64,000 nt of DNA, taken from contig NC_081412.1 in assembly GCF_030272615.1 (NCBI RefSeq), positions 692,112,083 to 692,176,082 on the forward strand. Reading direction: 5' to 3'. A program made the translations under genes and the position numbers. Origin of the DNA: Cryptomeria japonica (lineage: Eukaryota; Streptophyta; Pinopsida; Cupressales; Cupressaceae). The notes beneath the pieces are model-generated. The model made no database searches and was not told the DNA's origin. It saw only the letters and a list, made by a program, of their open reading frames with translations. Positions 11,031 through 23,169 of this stretch are shown one piece after another (the stretch's first letter is position 1; each line of letters opens with the position of its first letter).

Positions 11031-11986
11031 GAACATGAATCAGGATGCATTAGATTAAATCATATTTAGTTTTCTTAAAGTAAATAATTTTTATCATGTT
11101 TGGGGTGGACCTACTATTGCATTAAATAACTTTCCACCTACCTTCGGGGTCTTGGGAGAAAGGAATGAGGTGACAATGACATCCAATTTTATTTTATTCC
11201 ACATAATGAGGGCTATCTTTGACTCGGGATTTCATCACCCCACAAAGGTACTTCAAAATGGGACACGTTGGGGATATCATCTCTCCCAGCATACTCTTAA
11301 GCGGGTTTTTCAAGCCGCTATATAAATATATTGGGCAGGCGGATAGAGTGTTGAGTGAATTTGACATATGTGGGGGCCTTCCCTACACCAATAAGCTCAA
11401 CTAAAGTCTTAAGTGGATTGCTCTGAGAATCCATCGTTGGATCGGGACCCCTTGAAACCTTATATTATAAACCAATTTAGTAGCCCAAAATCATACATTC
11501 AGTGATTCTGGGAATGCAGATCGTACCCCATAGATACCCCTCATGTACCTTACATTATGAGACAGAAATCCCTCAGTGATAAGATCTTCAGATCTTCAGG
11601 GTAAGAGAGACTGGTATGCTCAAGAAGTGTGTGTTATGGAGCTAGTGCTGCTAGACTCTCTATCTGTTTGTCTTGTTTCGGTATTTTGTTGCGAGGGCCT
11701 CATTGAATGGTGTCCACTTTCCAGCCTAAGATTGTATTTTGTTCTTTTTTATGTATTGTTGTGTCAGACTAGTATTGAGTTAGTCCTTTGGGCTATTTCA
11801 GGCCCTATCCTACATATCTCTAAATTTTCTGAGATTGTTTGAAAAAATAGTTCAGCTAGCTATATTTACCTCCAAACAATTGTTCTCAGACTTGAAGAAA
11901 CCACAAAACTAGTCCTATACATAGAATTACTGAAAACAAAGTCCATTTTTGAAATGTCAAAACTCAAAGGTTTATACACTTGTGAC

Positions 11987-12240
11987 CCCTTGCATAGTCC
12001 TCATTTACATCTTTATTATTGTCATAAATCCTTGTATAGTCCTCATTTACATCTTTACTATCATCATAAATCCTTGCATAATCCTCATTTATGTCCTTAC
12101 TATCATCATTAGTCCTTGCACAATCCTCACTTATGTCCTTACTATCATCCTAAGTCCTTGCATAGGTCTTCATTTAGGTCCTTACTATCATCCTTAGTCC
12201 TTGCATAGTCCTCATTAACATCCCCATTATCATCCCCATA
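11987..12240 (+). repeat. 42-bp minisatellite, about six copies
   Basis: The phrase CCTTGCATAGTCCTCATTTA starts units at 11991, 12033, 12075, 12117, 12159 and 12202, so the period is 42 (once 43). As 42 is a multiple of three, one frame reads as a 14-residue hydrophobic repeat; this is a by-product and not a gene. Confidence 0.93.
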
Positions 12241-12702
12241 TACGTCTTCATCTAGATTTCATATACATCTGTCTTAGTCCGTCATCATTGACATAATCAT
12301 CCTACAAAGTCATAGCATGTGTCTTAATGGGTCTCCCAGGTGATGGTTTTCTCCCCTTCGAGCAACCTAATCTAGTGCCAAATGGTGGTCAATGAGAAAT
12401 CATTGAAGGTCTAGCTAACTTAGCCTAGGACTCAAGGACAAATGCACCTCAGTATATAGGAGTCAAGTACGAGATAAATATCGAGTACAAAATTGCTCGT
12501 AGGATTGATAGAGAAATTCTTGCAAAACGTCTAAGAGAAGACATGGAAAAACTTGCATTTCAAAAATCCAAAATACTCAACAAGTCTCACATCAAAATCC
12601 TCAATAGAGAGTCTAGTCTAGTTTTGCATACCTCATACCTATGTCTACAGTCTAGCATTAGTCGTCGTCTTGCATTAAACCACCCTCATATAGTAGTCTT
12701 AA

Positions 12703-14582
12703 ATGCCCATCACAAGGTCACAAAAGGAAAAAGGTATAATGGACCCAAACAACGACCAGTCTGTAAACCCAACTTGGAATATGGACATATCAACTAGTCA
12801 ACAATCAGGTTCTCAAACAATGTCTACCCTAAAAGAATTACACCAACATTTAACAAAAGAAGAAATTGAGTCAGCTCAACAAGATCCACATGTCCTTATG
12901 ATCTTAGATGCACTTATACATAGTGATAGGGACAAATATCTCTCATTGTTATTACAAAATGGGGCAAAACTACCTGAAGATTTTGATGTCACAAAGATCT
13001 TACCACTGGGAATAACTTTAGGTCAAGATAACAGTCAAACACCGCCCATAACACAAATGAAAGCAACGACCTCAAAATGTACCTATCCAAACAAATGTCA
13101 ATACAAATGCAAACTTTCAAACAAGTGCATCATCTTTGGTGATAAATGTTAGTATACCAACACAGATCATATCAATAATATCAAGTGTCTCAGCACCTAT
13201 TCAAACACAAGCAACAAGTGGAACCCAACCTCTGGTTTCCTATTCTATAGGATTGACATGTAGTCACCAAAATGCAAATCTAGGTCGTACCAATACAACA
13301 AGTACAACTCCACCAAACATGGGTTCGCATATCACTTATTTCATGGTACCTAGTGGAATGCACAACACAAAATTATAATCATGGTACCTTCCAACAACCT
13401 CCTAGTTATGCAACCATGAATCCTTTTGTGGGACATACACAAACACAAGGTGTACCGTTGACCCAAATAGATATTTTGACACAACAATTACAGAATTTGC
13501 AACAACAAATGATGACCATGCAGACTGGTAATGATAAAAAGAGCTATACAATGCAGGACGTATGTCCTTAACCATTCAATCACACATTATACATGTCACC
13601 TTTCCCACAACATTTTGAAACAGCTAAATTTGACAGATATCGAGGGAAGGGTGATCCTAGAGACCATATCAGAGAGCTATTTATGACATGTATAAAGGTT
13701 GCAATAGAAGATACTTACTTAATGAGACTATTTCCTAAAAGTCTGGGGGGTCCGGCTTTAGAGTGGTTTTCACATTTACCACCAACCATCACATTGTGGG
13801 GAGAATTAGCTGAACAATTTATTGCAAACTTCTCACATAACATTGAAACCCTTATTACTTTGATGGACTTGTGTGCCGCTAAACAATATGAGAATGAAAC
13901 ATTTGCATCCTTCATACAATGATGGAGGGCTCTCTATAGGAGGTGCAAGACAGTTATCTTAGAAACAGAGGAAGTGGATATGTTCACAGAAAACTTGATT
14001 CCCAAGATTAAATATCCAATACAAATGCAATGTTTAAACACATTCAAACAATTCACGTAAAAAGATTTCAAATGTGAGAAGGGACTAGTGGAACAAGGCC
14101 TTATTAAGTATGGCAACACCAACAACAATGACAAATCCAAGTTTTGGTCGAAAAACAAAAATGTGACCAATGATGGTATTGTAGATGCCAGAATGATAAA
14201 TAGAACTCAACAGGTTTTATCTTTCGGAATGAGTCAATCATCAAATCCATGTATAGAGAATAACCTTACTTCAACAAATGTAAATGCTACACAAACCATG
14301 AACACAAGGTACCCCAGAGTAAATGCTCCAAGAAGGAATTACACACCTTTAGGAGAACCTATTGAGTCAACACTCAAAAAGTTAATACAGACAAACATGA
14401 TCACTTTACCGGAAATAAGAGTATATGAACCAGGTCCTTTCAAACCCACATGGTGGAACAATAATGATTTTTGTGATTACCGGACAAAAGGTCACAAAAC
14501 AACAAGTTGCTACAAGTTGAAAAACTTGGTCCAAGATATGATAGACCAAGGTGACATCACAATCGATACTGATAAAACCTAG
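12703..14582 (+). pseudogene. gag: gag of the Tat-type element
   Basis: Structural capsid/nucleocapsid polyprotein of the retrotransposon. The candidate start ATG at 12703 opens a Gln/Ser/Thr-rich N-terminus. The conserved retrotransposon gag domain lies at 13593-14040 (FDRYRGKGDPRDHIREL, GPALEWFSHLP) and is interrupted by TGA at 13920 and TAA at about 14058. A single zinc-knuckle-like patch (CDYRTKGHKTTSC, about 14473-14511) precedes LKNLVQDMIDQGDI, a usual Tat-type nucleocapsid ending. Two frame changes in the N-terminal third (near 13140 and 13355) and several stops make it a pseudogene. It reads on towards the protease in the same frame as 13353-14582. Confidence 0.8.
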
Positions 14583-14588
14583 GCAAAC

Positions 14589-15760
14589 ATGAATCATACA
14601 ATCTTTAAGGATGCATTTGTTAAGCATGACAAAGGGAAAGCTGCCACATTAGGTACTCAAGACAATACAACTAACTACACAAAGGTCTCATATGACTACA
14701 CTATTCATGCCATTAGCTCAGGAGATATAGTAAGCAATGATTCACATGAAACACTTGATCAAGATGAGCAATATCAAGACACTCACACAGATGATAACCA
14801 AATTTATATGATATCAGAGGAACCAAAATATGATGATGATAGAAATCATTGTCTCAGAGACTGGGGGCATGATCAACCATCTCATTCAGGTTGGTTTGAA
14901 GATGAACTCATAGAATGCATCATGGATGTCAAACATACACATAAAGATTATGAAGAGGGATTTAACATAAATCTTGATAACACAACATATGATACCGACA
15001 AAACCTATAAGTCATATGATACAATGGCTACGATCACTATAACTCCCAGAGACAGAGGTTGTGCAGTAGTTACTTGCAGATCAAAGGTAACTTTACAAGG
15101 AATACCACAGAATCATCCACCAGCAGTAGGGACCTATAATGTTGTTGAGAAACTTAAGAGAACTCTAGCACATATATCATTATTCAAACTTTTGCGTATT
15201 TCACCCACTCATAGAGCTATATTGGACAAAGAACTTCAAGATTTGGTAGTGGAGAGAGATATAGATGAAAATGCCTTTCAGTCTATGGTAGGAAATTTGA
15301 CACAAGGCACACATATTGCTATCATAGAACAAGATATTCCTAGTGATAGACTGCTTCATAATGACCCACTACATCTGGAAGCTTACATACATAAGAGAAG
15401 AATCAAAAGAGTACTTGTAGATGGAGGAGCCAGTCTCAACATTTGTACTTTAAAACTGGTTAAGGCACTGGGATATTCTAAACTTCACATTGATTCATCC
15501 AAGAGGATAAATATCAAGGCATATGATGATGAAGAACGTCCATCAAAAGGCATTGTAACATTACTCGTACAAGTGGGACCTATAACAACAGAGGTCGCTT
15601 TTCAAGTCTTGGATAGAGAACTGGGATATAACATGTTATTGGGCCACCCATGGATCCACACCATGCAAGCAGTACCATTTACATTTCATTAGTGTGTCAA
15701 ATTCCCATATAATGGTATTGAAATCACCATAAAGGGTGATCCAAATCCCTTCCAACATTA
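14589..15760 (+). pseudogene. Aspartic protease region of pol
   Basis: Retroviral-type aspartic protease that would cleave the gag-pol polyprotein. The active site LVDGGASLNI lies at about 15414-15443, flanked by the family's usual RRIKRVL before it and LLGHPWIH (about 15636-15660) after it. About 270 residues of acidic linker, some of it Asp/His-rich, come first. The frame is open from 14589 to 15692; a TAG then interrupts, and reading continues in frame (KFPYNGIEITIKGDPNPFQ). It is in the same frame as gag and separated from it by one stop. Confidence 0.82.
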
Positions 15761-16119
15761 CAATTACTTGAAAGAAAGTGTGGATAATCAGGTACCTATT
15801 AATCAAGCAGCACCTCTCACTACACAACTAGAGGCATTAACAATCACATAAACAAAAAAGGATATGCCTACAACATCCTCCTTACAAATAAAAGATATGG
15901 GTTGTGGAGAGTATTCTATTGCAAATACTTTAAGTGGGAAACATTTGTCTCTTTCTCCTAAGTCTTTTGGGAAACCTCACAATACAGTATAGAAACAAGA
16001 CAAAGGAAAAGAAATTGTCAGATATACAAACTCATGCTCTTTCATTAGATGGGGTGACTTACAAGAAGAATCCCTGAACGAAGATGTTAATCATTGGATA
16101 TATAGAGAAGAAGATCATA

Positions 16120-17303
16120 TGACAATACCCAGAATACCCACAAATTAGTATGGCAATGGATTCAAAATGCTCCAGAGACATGGATATGATGGTACCAAAG
16201 GCTCGGGGTTATAGAAGCAAGGAATACTAGAGCCTATTGTTCCTAATGATAATCCAAGGAATCAAGGATTGGGGTATAAGCATGTACCACATATCATAGA
16301 GGCAAGACAACGTACCCTTGATATACTAAATTGACCAATGAAACCATCAGACTACACACCACAAAGGGATTTGTCCATGCAGGAGCTTCCATATTCATCT
16401 CAAACAAGTAATCAAGTACCCACATTGCCTAGTGCAGAATCAAATGGAGCAGACATGAGGCAACTCCTGCAAGAACCTACCACTAAGTCACAAAATGATG
16501 CAGTTGTTGACACAACAATACAAGCTAATGTGGTAACAGACGTAGGTTTACCACTAACAAATGAGTCTAATCCATGGTTATTATCACTAATTCTACCACA
16601 GGAAATGACTTAGGCTCAATCAGATGAAACAGATGAAGAAAGATTACAAAGGCTTATACCAAGCTTAAGAAGGGTAACTATTGTCCAAAGAAGACCAGTC
16701 AATCTACAATAGAATCAATAGTAAGATCAAGAAGAAATAAGTGATGATAGCTCACATGATGAAACATACATTGAAAGTGAGATAGACTCTCACAACTATG
16801 AGTTCTTGTCACTCCATGATTCTAGCCCACCAGCAAGTGTCATATTAAGGTATCAAATAAAGCCTATATAAGATGAAAATACACAAAGTTATTCAAACAA
16901 TCAAGTCTTCATGTTATCAGAGTCTACTATGGAAGGGAGTAATAATTTACCCCTTATACATTCACACTTGATTGATTGGGGGCAAGAAGGAAAACCAACA
17001 CTGGATTGGTTTGAAAATGGCAAAGCAATTGCACAATTTCTCGGAGTCATAGAGGGATTTCCACAAGGTGATCACAAAGCAGGGTTTGTTGTAGACTTGG
17101 ATAGAACAACATACTTTGGAGAAGAAAGTACTTCTACAATAGAAGATAAAGATCAAAATACCCATAATGGAAAGAGCGAGTTGGGTAACCTTCCTATTGA
17201 AAGAGAAAGTTCAGTAGTGCTTATAGAAGAAATAGAAGAAGTAAACATAGGAGAAGGAGAGATTGTACATAACATCCACTTGGAAAAATCACTAAGCAAA
17301 TAA
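16120..17303 (+). pseudogene. G-patch and acidic linker between protease and RT
   Basis: The stretch at about 16165-16290 reads LQRHGYDGTKGSGL, then a stop, KQGILEPI and NPRNQGLGY. This is the Gly-rich pattern of a G-patch, an RNA-binding motif known between protease and RT in Tat-type elements. It is followed by an acidic, low-complexity linker with several stops (16338-16613 and 16911-17303 are open pieces in the same frame). No catalytic motif is present in the linker. Confidence 0.65.
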
Positions 17304-17369
17304 GAAAAAGACAGATCCATTCATTTTTTCAAGAAACAACCTATCAATTTTGCATGTTCATATGCAGAT

Positions 17370-18175
17370 ATGCCAGGCTTAGACCCTGAATTAGTGTTGC
17401 ATCATTTACCTTTGATACCAGGAGTTAAACCTTACAAGCAAAAATTGAGAAAAATGTATCCAAGTATTGCGTTACTGGTTAAAATAGAACTACAAAAGCT
17501 GTTGGATGTAGGTTTCATTAGACCTATTGACTATGCGGAATGGATATCCAACCTGGTACATGTGACTAAGCCCACATGAGGCATAAGAATTAGCACAAAT
17601 TTCTAGGATCTAAATAAAGCTTGTCCTAAGGATGACTTCCCGCTACCCAATATCGATATGATAGTTGACCTAATAGCTAGAAATGAAATGTTATCCTTAA
17701 TGCATGGTTTCTTAGGATACAACCAAATTAAAATTGCACTAGAAGATCAACATAAAACAACCTTTACATGCCCATGGGGAACATACTGCTGGAATGTGAT
17801 GTCATTTGGTCTCAAAAAATGTCGGAGTAACATACCAAAGAGCCATGACAACGTTGTTTCATGACATGATCCACAACATAATGGAAGATTATATGGATGA
17901 CATATTGGCTAAATCATAGACAAGAGAAGGTCACCTTACGGTCCTTTCATAGATATTTGATTGGTTGGAGCAATATAATGTCAAACTAAATCCGAAGAAG
18001 TGTGTGTTTGGCATAACATCAGGTAAACTATTAGGGTTTATTGTGTCCAATAGAGGAATTGAAGTAGACCCTGCCAAGGTCAAGGAAATAATTGATATGC
18101 AACCTCCATCAACACTTAAACAACTAAGAGGGTTACAAGGAAGATTGCAATCCATAAGGAGATTCACAGCATAGT
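17370..18175 (+). pseudogene. Reverse transcriptase domain
   Basis: RNA-dependent DNA polymerase of the element. Motifs in order: KLRKMYPSIALLVKIELQKL (about 17430), DLNKACPKDDFPLPNID (about 17608), a decayed FLGYNQIKI, MSFGLK (about 17800), the catalytic YMDD within EDYMDDILAK (about 17890), and LNPKKCVFG then GKLLGFIVSNRGIEVDP (about 17980). Stops at 17577 (TGA), 17604 (TAG) and others break it, and one extra A in the A-run at 17813-17818 shifts the frame by one. The catalytic aspartates are intact as bases. Confidence 0.88.
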
Positions 18176-19175
18176 TGGCAGATAAGTGTCACCCCTTCCA
18201 GCATTTACTCAAGAAAGGAGTTACTTTTAAATGGACAAAACAAAGCTAAGAAGCTTTTCAAGCTCTGAAAGATTATCTTTTAAACACACCAGTGTTAATA
18301 TCACCTACTCTAGGAAAACCTCTGTTGTTATACATATCATCAACAAAATCAGCTCTAGGAGCTCTGTTGGCACAACATGACAAAAAAGGAAAAGAAAGAG
18401 TCATTTATTATATAAGTAGGACTTTGATCGGCTATGAGCTTAATTATACCCCTATAGAGAGAGTATGCTTAGCAGTAATATTTGCATCCCAAAAGATGAG
18501 ACATTACATGCTAAGTCATAAGGTACAACTCATTGCACGCTTTGACCCACTCAAGTACTTATTGAGCAGAGTGCCATTGACTGGGCGATTGGCTAAGTGG
18601 GTTATGATCTAGAGCGAGTTTGATATAGAATATATAGACAGAAAAGTCATCAAAGGACAAATTATAGCAGTGGCTCCTTTAGAGGACAATCACCCATTGC
18701 TGATAGACTTTCTAGATGATTCTGTGTTTACATTGACTGCATCTATAATGTGGTTCAAATTATATTTTGATGGGTCATATACAAGTCATGGATCTGGAGT
18801 AGGGATTATTTTCATCACCCCTCAAGGGGATTCTATACCTATCATTTAGGATCAATTTGCAATGCACAAATAATATAGCTGAATATGAAGCTCTCCTCAT
18901 AGGGATTCGTACAACTGTATAGTGGAGGATACAAGAATTATAGGTCTATGGTGATTCACAATTGATTGTAAACCAGGTCAATGATGATTATAACATGAAG
19001 GATGACAAACTCATGCCTTATAAAAATATGGCAGAAGATTACAAAGAGTACTTCAGCAAAATTACCTTCGAACAGATCCCAAGGATACAAAACAAGGCAA
19101 CAGATACCATGGCTACCATAGGATCTCTTCTGAATATGCCTACTAGCAAAACTCAGTTTGAGTTCATCATATAAT
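18176..19175 (+). pseudogene. Dual RNase H: RT-linked plus extra RNase H
   Basis: The first RNase H follows RT directly (STKSALGALLAQ, YYISRTL, NYTPIERVCLA, HYMLSHKVQLI; 18292-18612). A second, archaeal-like RNase H starts at about 18764 (YFDGSYTSHGSGVGI), continues with NNIAEYEALLIGI (about 18868) and YGDSQLIVNQV (about 18950), and ends with ITFEQIPRIQNKATDTMA. Its acidic D-E-D positions are visible. Frame changes near 18850 and several stops break it. The second domain supports Tat-clade membership. Confidence 0.85.
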
Positions 19176-19285
19176 AGTTGATGCTTCCGACATATAAGAC
19201 TCCCCCAACAGACTATGTATGTGCAATTGTGGGTCCATAATCACCTTGGTACAATGAAATATATACATATTTACATACTCGATAC

Positions 19286-20500
19286 ATGTCACTAGATCTG
19301 TCCAGAAATCAAAAGAAGACCTTTATTCGTCAAGCATCTAGATACACAATTATAGCTGATACTTTGTACAGAAAGGGATTCGATGGAACTCTTCTTCGAT
19401 CTCTTGATGAAAATGAAGCGCAACTTGCTTTAAAGGAAGTCCATGATGGAATTTGCGGGTCTCACCAAAGTGGTCCACCATTGTCAAAGAAATTGTTGAG
19501 AACAGGTTATTACTAGCCAACTATGGAAAAGGACGCTTATAAGTATGTACAAAAATGTAAGCAATGCCAAATGCATAGAGACCTCATTCATGCACCAACA
19601 TAAGATCTTCAACCCATTACATCACCATGGCCATTTCCACAATGGGGATTAGATCTAGTGGGTAAAATCAACCCTACTTCTTCTAATGGGCACAAGTTCA
19701 TATTAACGGCCACTAAGTACTTTACCAAATGGGTTGAGACAATTCCTCTTACATACACTACTAGAAAACATATAGAAAAATTCATGCTCAACTACATTAT
19801 ATGTAGATACGAGATTCCACTGTGCTTCGTGACAGATAATGGATGTCCATTTAAAAACTAGGAAGTGAAAGATTTGTGTGACAAATTTCACATACAACAG
19901 AGATTTTCCATGCCATATTATCCGCAAAGCAATTGACAAGTAGAGGCAACAAATAAAAAAATATTGAAAATTCTTAAGAAAGTTGTCACTGACACAGGAT
20001 GGGACCTGCATCTCCAGTTAAATCCTGCTCTTTGGGCTTACAGCACAGGAGTATGCACACCTATAGGAGAAACACCATATTCCTTGGTCTATGGTACAGA
20101 AGCAATACTCCCCATTGAAATAGAAATACCATCTCTAAGAGTCTCCTTACAGAACATCATATCAGAGGAAGACTACCGAGTAGCAAGGTTGCAAAAACTA
20201 GAAACGTTTGATGAAAAAAGACAAACAGTGTTCAATAATCTACAAGGTTATCAAAATAGATTGAGATAGAGTTATAATAAATGAGTCTGCCCATGAAATT
20301 TTGAAGTGGGAGATCTAGTCCTTAAAGAGAATCAAAGGAATGTAGCAGAATGAGAAAAGCCAGGGAAATTCGAACCTAACTAGCTAGGTCCTTTCATCAT
20401 AACAAGGGTTATAGGCAATGGAGCATATAATTTGGCTACCATGGAGGGAGATCCACTCTCTGACTATGAAAAACATGCACCTTAAGCGATATTATACCTA
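19286..20500 (+). pseudogene. Integrase
   Basis: Inserts the cDNA into chromosomes. An H-H-C-C zinc-binding head (HDGICGSH and CKQCQMH, about 19440-19575) is followed by a DDE core: WGLDLVG (about 19650), FVTDNGCPF (about 19837) and VEATNKKILK (about 19940). The C-terminal part has FEVGDLVLKENQ and GPFIITRVIGNGAYNLA (about 20300-20440). Stops include TAG at 19514 and a TGA at about 19934 immediately before the QVEA of the catalytic Glu segment. The three catalytic acids are present. Confidence 0.88.
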
Positions 20501-21588
20501 AGGGTTGGGTTAGTTTAAGTTTTACTTTCCACATTTCATATCATATTATTCAAAGCATTGCATTACATATAGTTTCTTTTTTAAATGCATCGCATTCTCA
20601 AAAGTTTCTGCATTTTCATATAGCAGCACCAATAAAACAAGGCAACTGTTTAATTTTATCATTCATTTGCATTCAAGAGAAGCAAGGGTCATCTCCTTTC
20701 TTAGATATTCATACATGAAGTCTTTGAGATCCTAAGGTCATTCATTTTCAACATTACCTTGTGACAATGCTTTACTTATGGTTGGGTAGTGATTTCACTA
20801 TTTGAGACTTGTTAACCCAAAATATATCAATTGCTATATCTCAAGCATATTAAGAAGATCTCTAATTCATTCTAGAGACCTAGTTGATCATATGACTAGT
20901 GAAAAATCTAAAATTCTACTTCAGCACCGGTGTAATTGTCACACCCAAGTAGGTTTCATTACTTACAAGTCAAGGCAAGAAAACAAAAACAAAAATAGCT
21001 ATGCCAAATATTCATCTCAAGGCAAAAGAGCAATGATACATAACTAAAATATCATGCATGCAAGTGCAACAAAAAACTTGACTATGGGAACATGCAAGTA
21101 ACTCCATCAGGGCTATGAACGCCAGCTAGCAATGGAGCAATATTTGAGAAATTACAGTCTATAACCTTGTCGGAGCTCTCAAGGCTTGCTAGTAGTGAGG
21201 CTCTATTCGGGATGCTTTTGAAGTTAGGATAATCCATGTAGCTAGTCATATAGGATGTTAAGGATCTTTAGTGAATACAAGAGAAGGAATTAACTCATTT
21301 GCACACACATGGGAAAAAGAAGATCAAAGTTTCAAGAACCAATGGGGAAGTTTTCCGCGTCTCCATATGTAAATCCTAGTCACTAAGTGTGTTGAGTTGA
21401 ATGTTCCAAAGGGCCTTAGGGATCGATTACCTGCTTATCTATAAAATATTTTGCACCTCCATTTCAATTGGTGTATTACAAATGCTAAAACAAACATAGT
21501 CAACCTTGTTCGAATAGGAAAGGAATCTTCATCATGCATATTGCATTAACATAGGTCATTTAAAAAATTCATTTGTCTCCACATGCAT

Positions 21589-21657
21589 TCTGCAGATCAT
21601 CATGTCATACAGGTCTGCAGATCATCATGTCATACAGGTCTGCACAATGGGGGCATA
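21589..21657 (+). repeat. 25-bp duplication leading into a polypurine-like tract
   Basis: TCTGCAGATCATCATGTCAT starts at 21589 and 21614, and a third partial TCTGCA starts at 21639. It runs straight into CAATGGGGGCATAAC (21645-21659), which resembles a gypsy polypurine tract although the 3' LTR is 11 kb further on. Confidence 0.8.
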
Positions 21658-21659
21658 AC

Positions 21660-22020
21660 TGAAAAAATCCTAAAAAATTGTATATTCTTGAAAAAATCCT
21701 AAACAATCATATAAAGTCCTAAAAAAATCCTAAAAAATCATATAAAGTCCTGAAAAATCATAAAAATCATATAACATCCTTAAAAAAAAATCCAAAAACA
21801 TGAAAAACTCAAAATCCAAAAATAGTGAAAACCAAAAAATACCAAAAACATCCATATAATGTCTAGAAAAATCAACCAAAAACATTTGCAAAATGTCCTA
21901 AAAAAATCAATCAAAAACATTCAAATATCAATCTACATAATCCAAAAACATCAAAAAAGCTCTTGGATAAGAACTAAAAGTAAAAAATCAATCAATCAGA
22001 AAAACTTGCAATAAAATGTC
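21660..22020 (+). repeat. AT-rich short-period repeat
   Basis: Many imperfect copies of AAAAAATCCTAAAAAATCAT and ATATAAAGTCCT with period near 30, grading into AAAACATCCAAAAAC-type sequence. A-rich on the plus strand. It starts immediately after the internal polypurine-like tract. Confidence 0.8.
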
Positions 22021-23169
22021 TTGTGAGAAACAAATACCCTAGCAGATATCCAGCAAACACTTTGCATGAAGTTAACAAAGGATACAACTATCCAGTCAGA
22101 CATCTGCAATCAACTAATCAAACTATCTTATCAATCGTATCATATCCATATCAAAGTGATCATTATCTTGTCTTAAACAGAAGAGGATACACTCGAAATC
22201 AGACAGGTCAATCTTAAACAAGGTCCGCAAATTTTTGAGATCAGACATTATCAACCATCACATCAAACAACTGAGAACGAAGGCACAAGGTCAGTATAGC
22301 TACTGAATTTTGTCTAGGTCTGTCTTTATCTTTTATCATTTGGTGACAGATTATGTTCCTATGCTACTCAGGGATGTCCACAAGTGACTAGAGGAGCTAT
22401 GATGGGTATTATCTTTTTCTTTATTTGTTGTTTATGGTGTGAACCAATGAAATTCTAGGGAAATTGCTCTAGTGGGTGTCTGTGATAGGAGCATTCAGCT
22501 ATTGGATGCCACACATACCTCAACCCCTAGTGTAATTCCCAGAATGGAGGGTTCACTCCTTGTCTTCTACGTATTTTTTTCTACAATGAGATATCTTTAC
22601 ATCTTGGTTCCTTATACCCTGATGTGCTAAGCTTCATTGTTCAATAATAAGGCTTAGTGATGAATATACATTGCACAATAAAATATGTGACATGGATTTG
22701 TGATTCTTTCAATTTCATTCTCATCTCATATGTTTATTGATAGTTTGTTGATTTCTCATCTTATCTCTAAATCACATTCTTTCTAACATTCTTTCTATCA
22801 TCAATCTCTTCTCTCTACCCTCCAACTAACATTTCTTCACGGTGTATTAGAGTAAAAAATTTGTTCTGGCATTATCATACAAAAACAAAAATAGATTCCA
22901 TTAAACTTTCATATAGATACCATTGCATTCATAAACATTAGTTAATATGCATTCATATAACTACCATTGCATTCATTAGCATCATTGAAACATATATGTA
23001 CTACCATTGCATTTATGAATCATATAGAATCAAATAGATATGCATCATATAATTCATAGCATCATATAAGCATACGTGGAAAACTAAACATAAATATATT
23101 GCTGCCAAAAACTGCATATCATATATATATAACTCAAAAATGATAATGTGTATGAATACAATAAACAGG

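Larger units (their letters stand above)
9850..12702 (+). other. Retrotransposon leader, no gene seen
   Basis: A 2.85-kb stretch lies between the LTR and gag. Its frames are short and unconvincing. It contains GCATTCG-type CpG words (10040-10660), a 4-copy repeat (about 10775-11030), a TATA-like stretch (about 11322-11334) and a 42-bp array (11987-12240). Long leaders are common in Tat-type elements. Confidence 0.6.
20500..23169. other. Post-pol noncoding region of the Tat-type element
   Basis: No convincing gene on either strand. It contains a 25-bp tandem duplication, an internal polypurine-like tract, an AT-rich repeat zone (21660-22020) and unremarkable AT-rich sequence up to the antisense gene. 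Confidence 0.6.

Noticed and set aside
11949-12197. 82-codon hydrophobic frame resembling a multi-span membrane peptide
   Set aside because: It is the translation of the 42-bp tandem repeat; the period is divisible by three, so the frame stays open by chance.
21645-21659. 3' LTR start directly after the internal polypurine-like tract
   Set aside because: No matching 5' copy of the following sequence is found between 9850 and 12700, while clear LTRs exist at 9271 and 32530.
21660-22020. Regular spacing suggesting a CRISPR-like array
   Set aside because: Repeats are imperfect, AT-rich and without distinct spacers, and the context is plant nuclear DNA.
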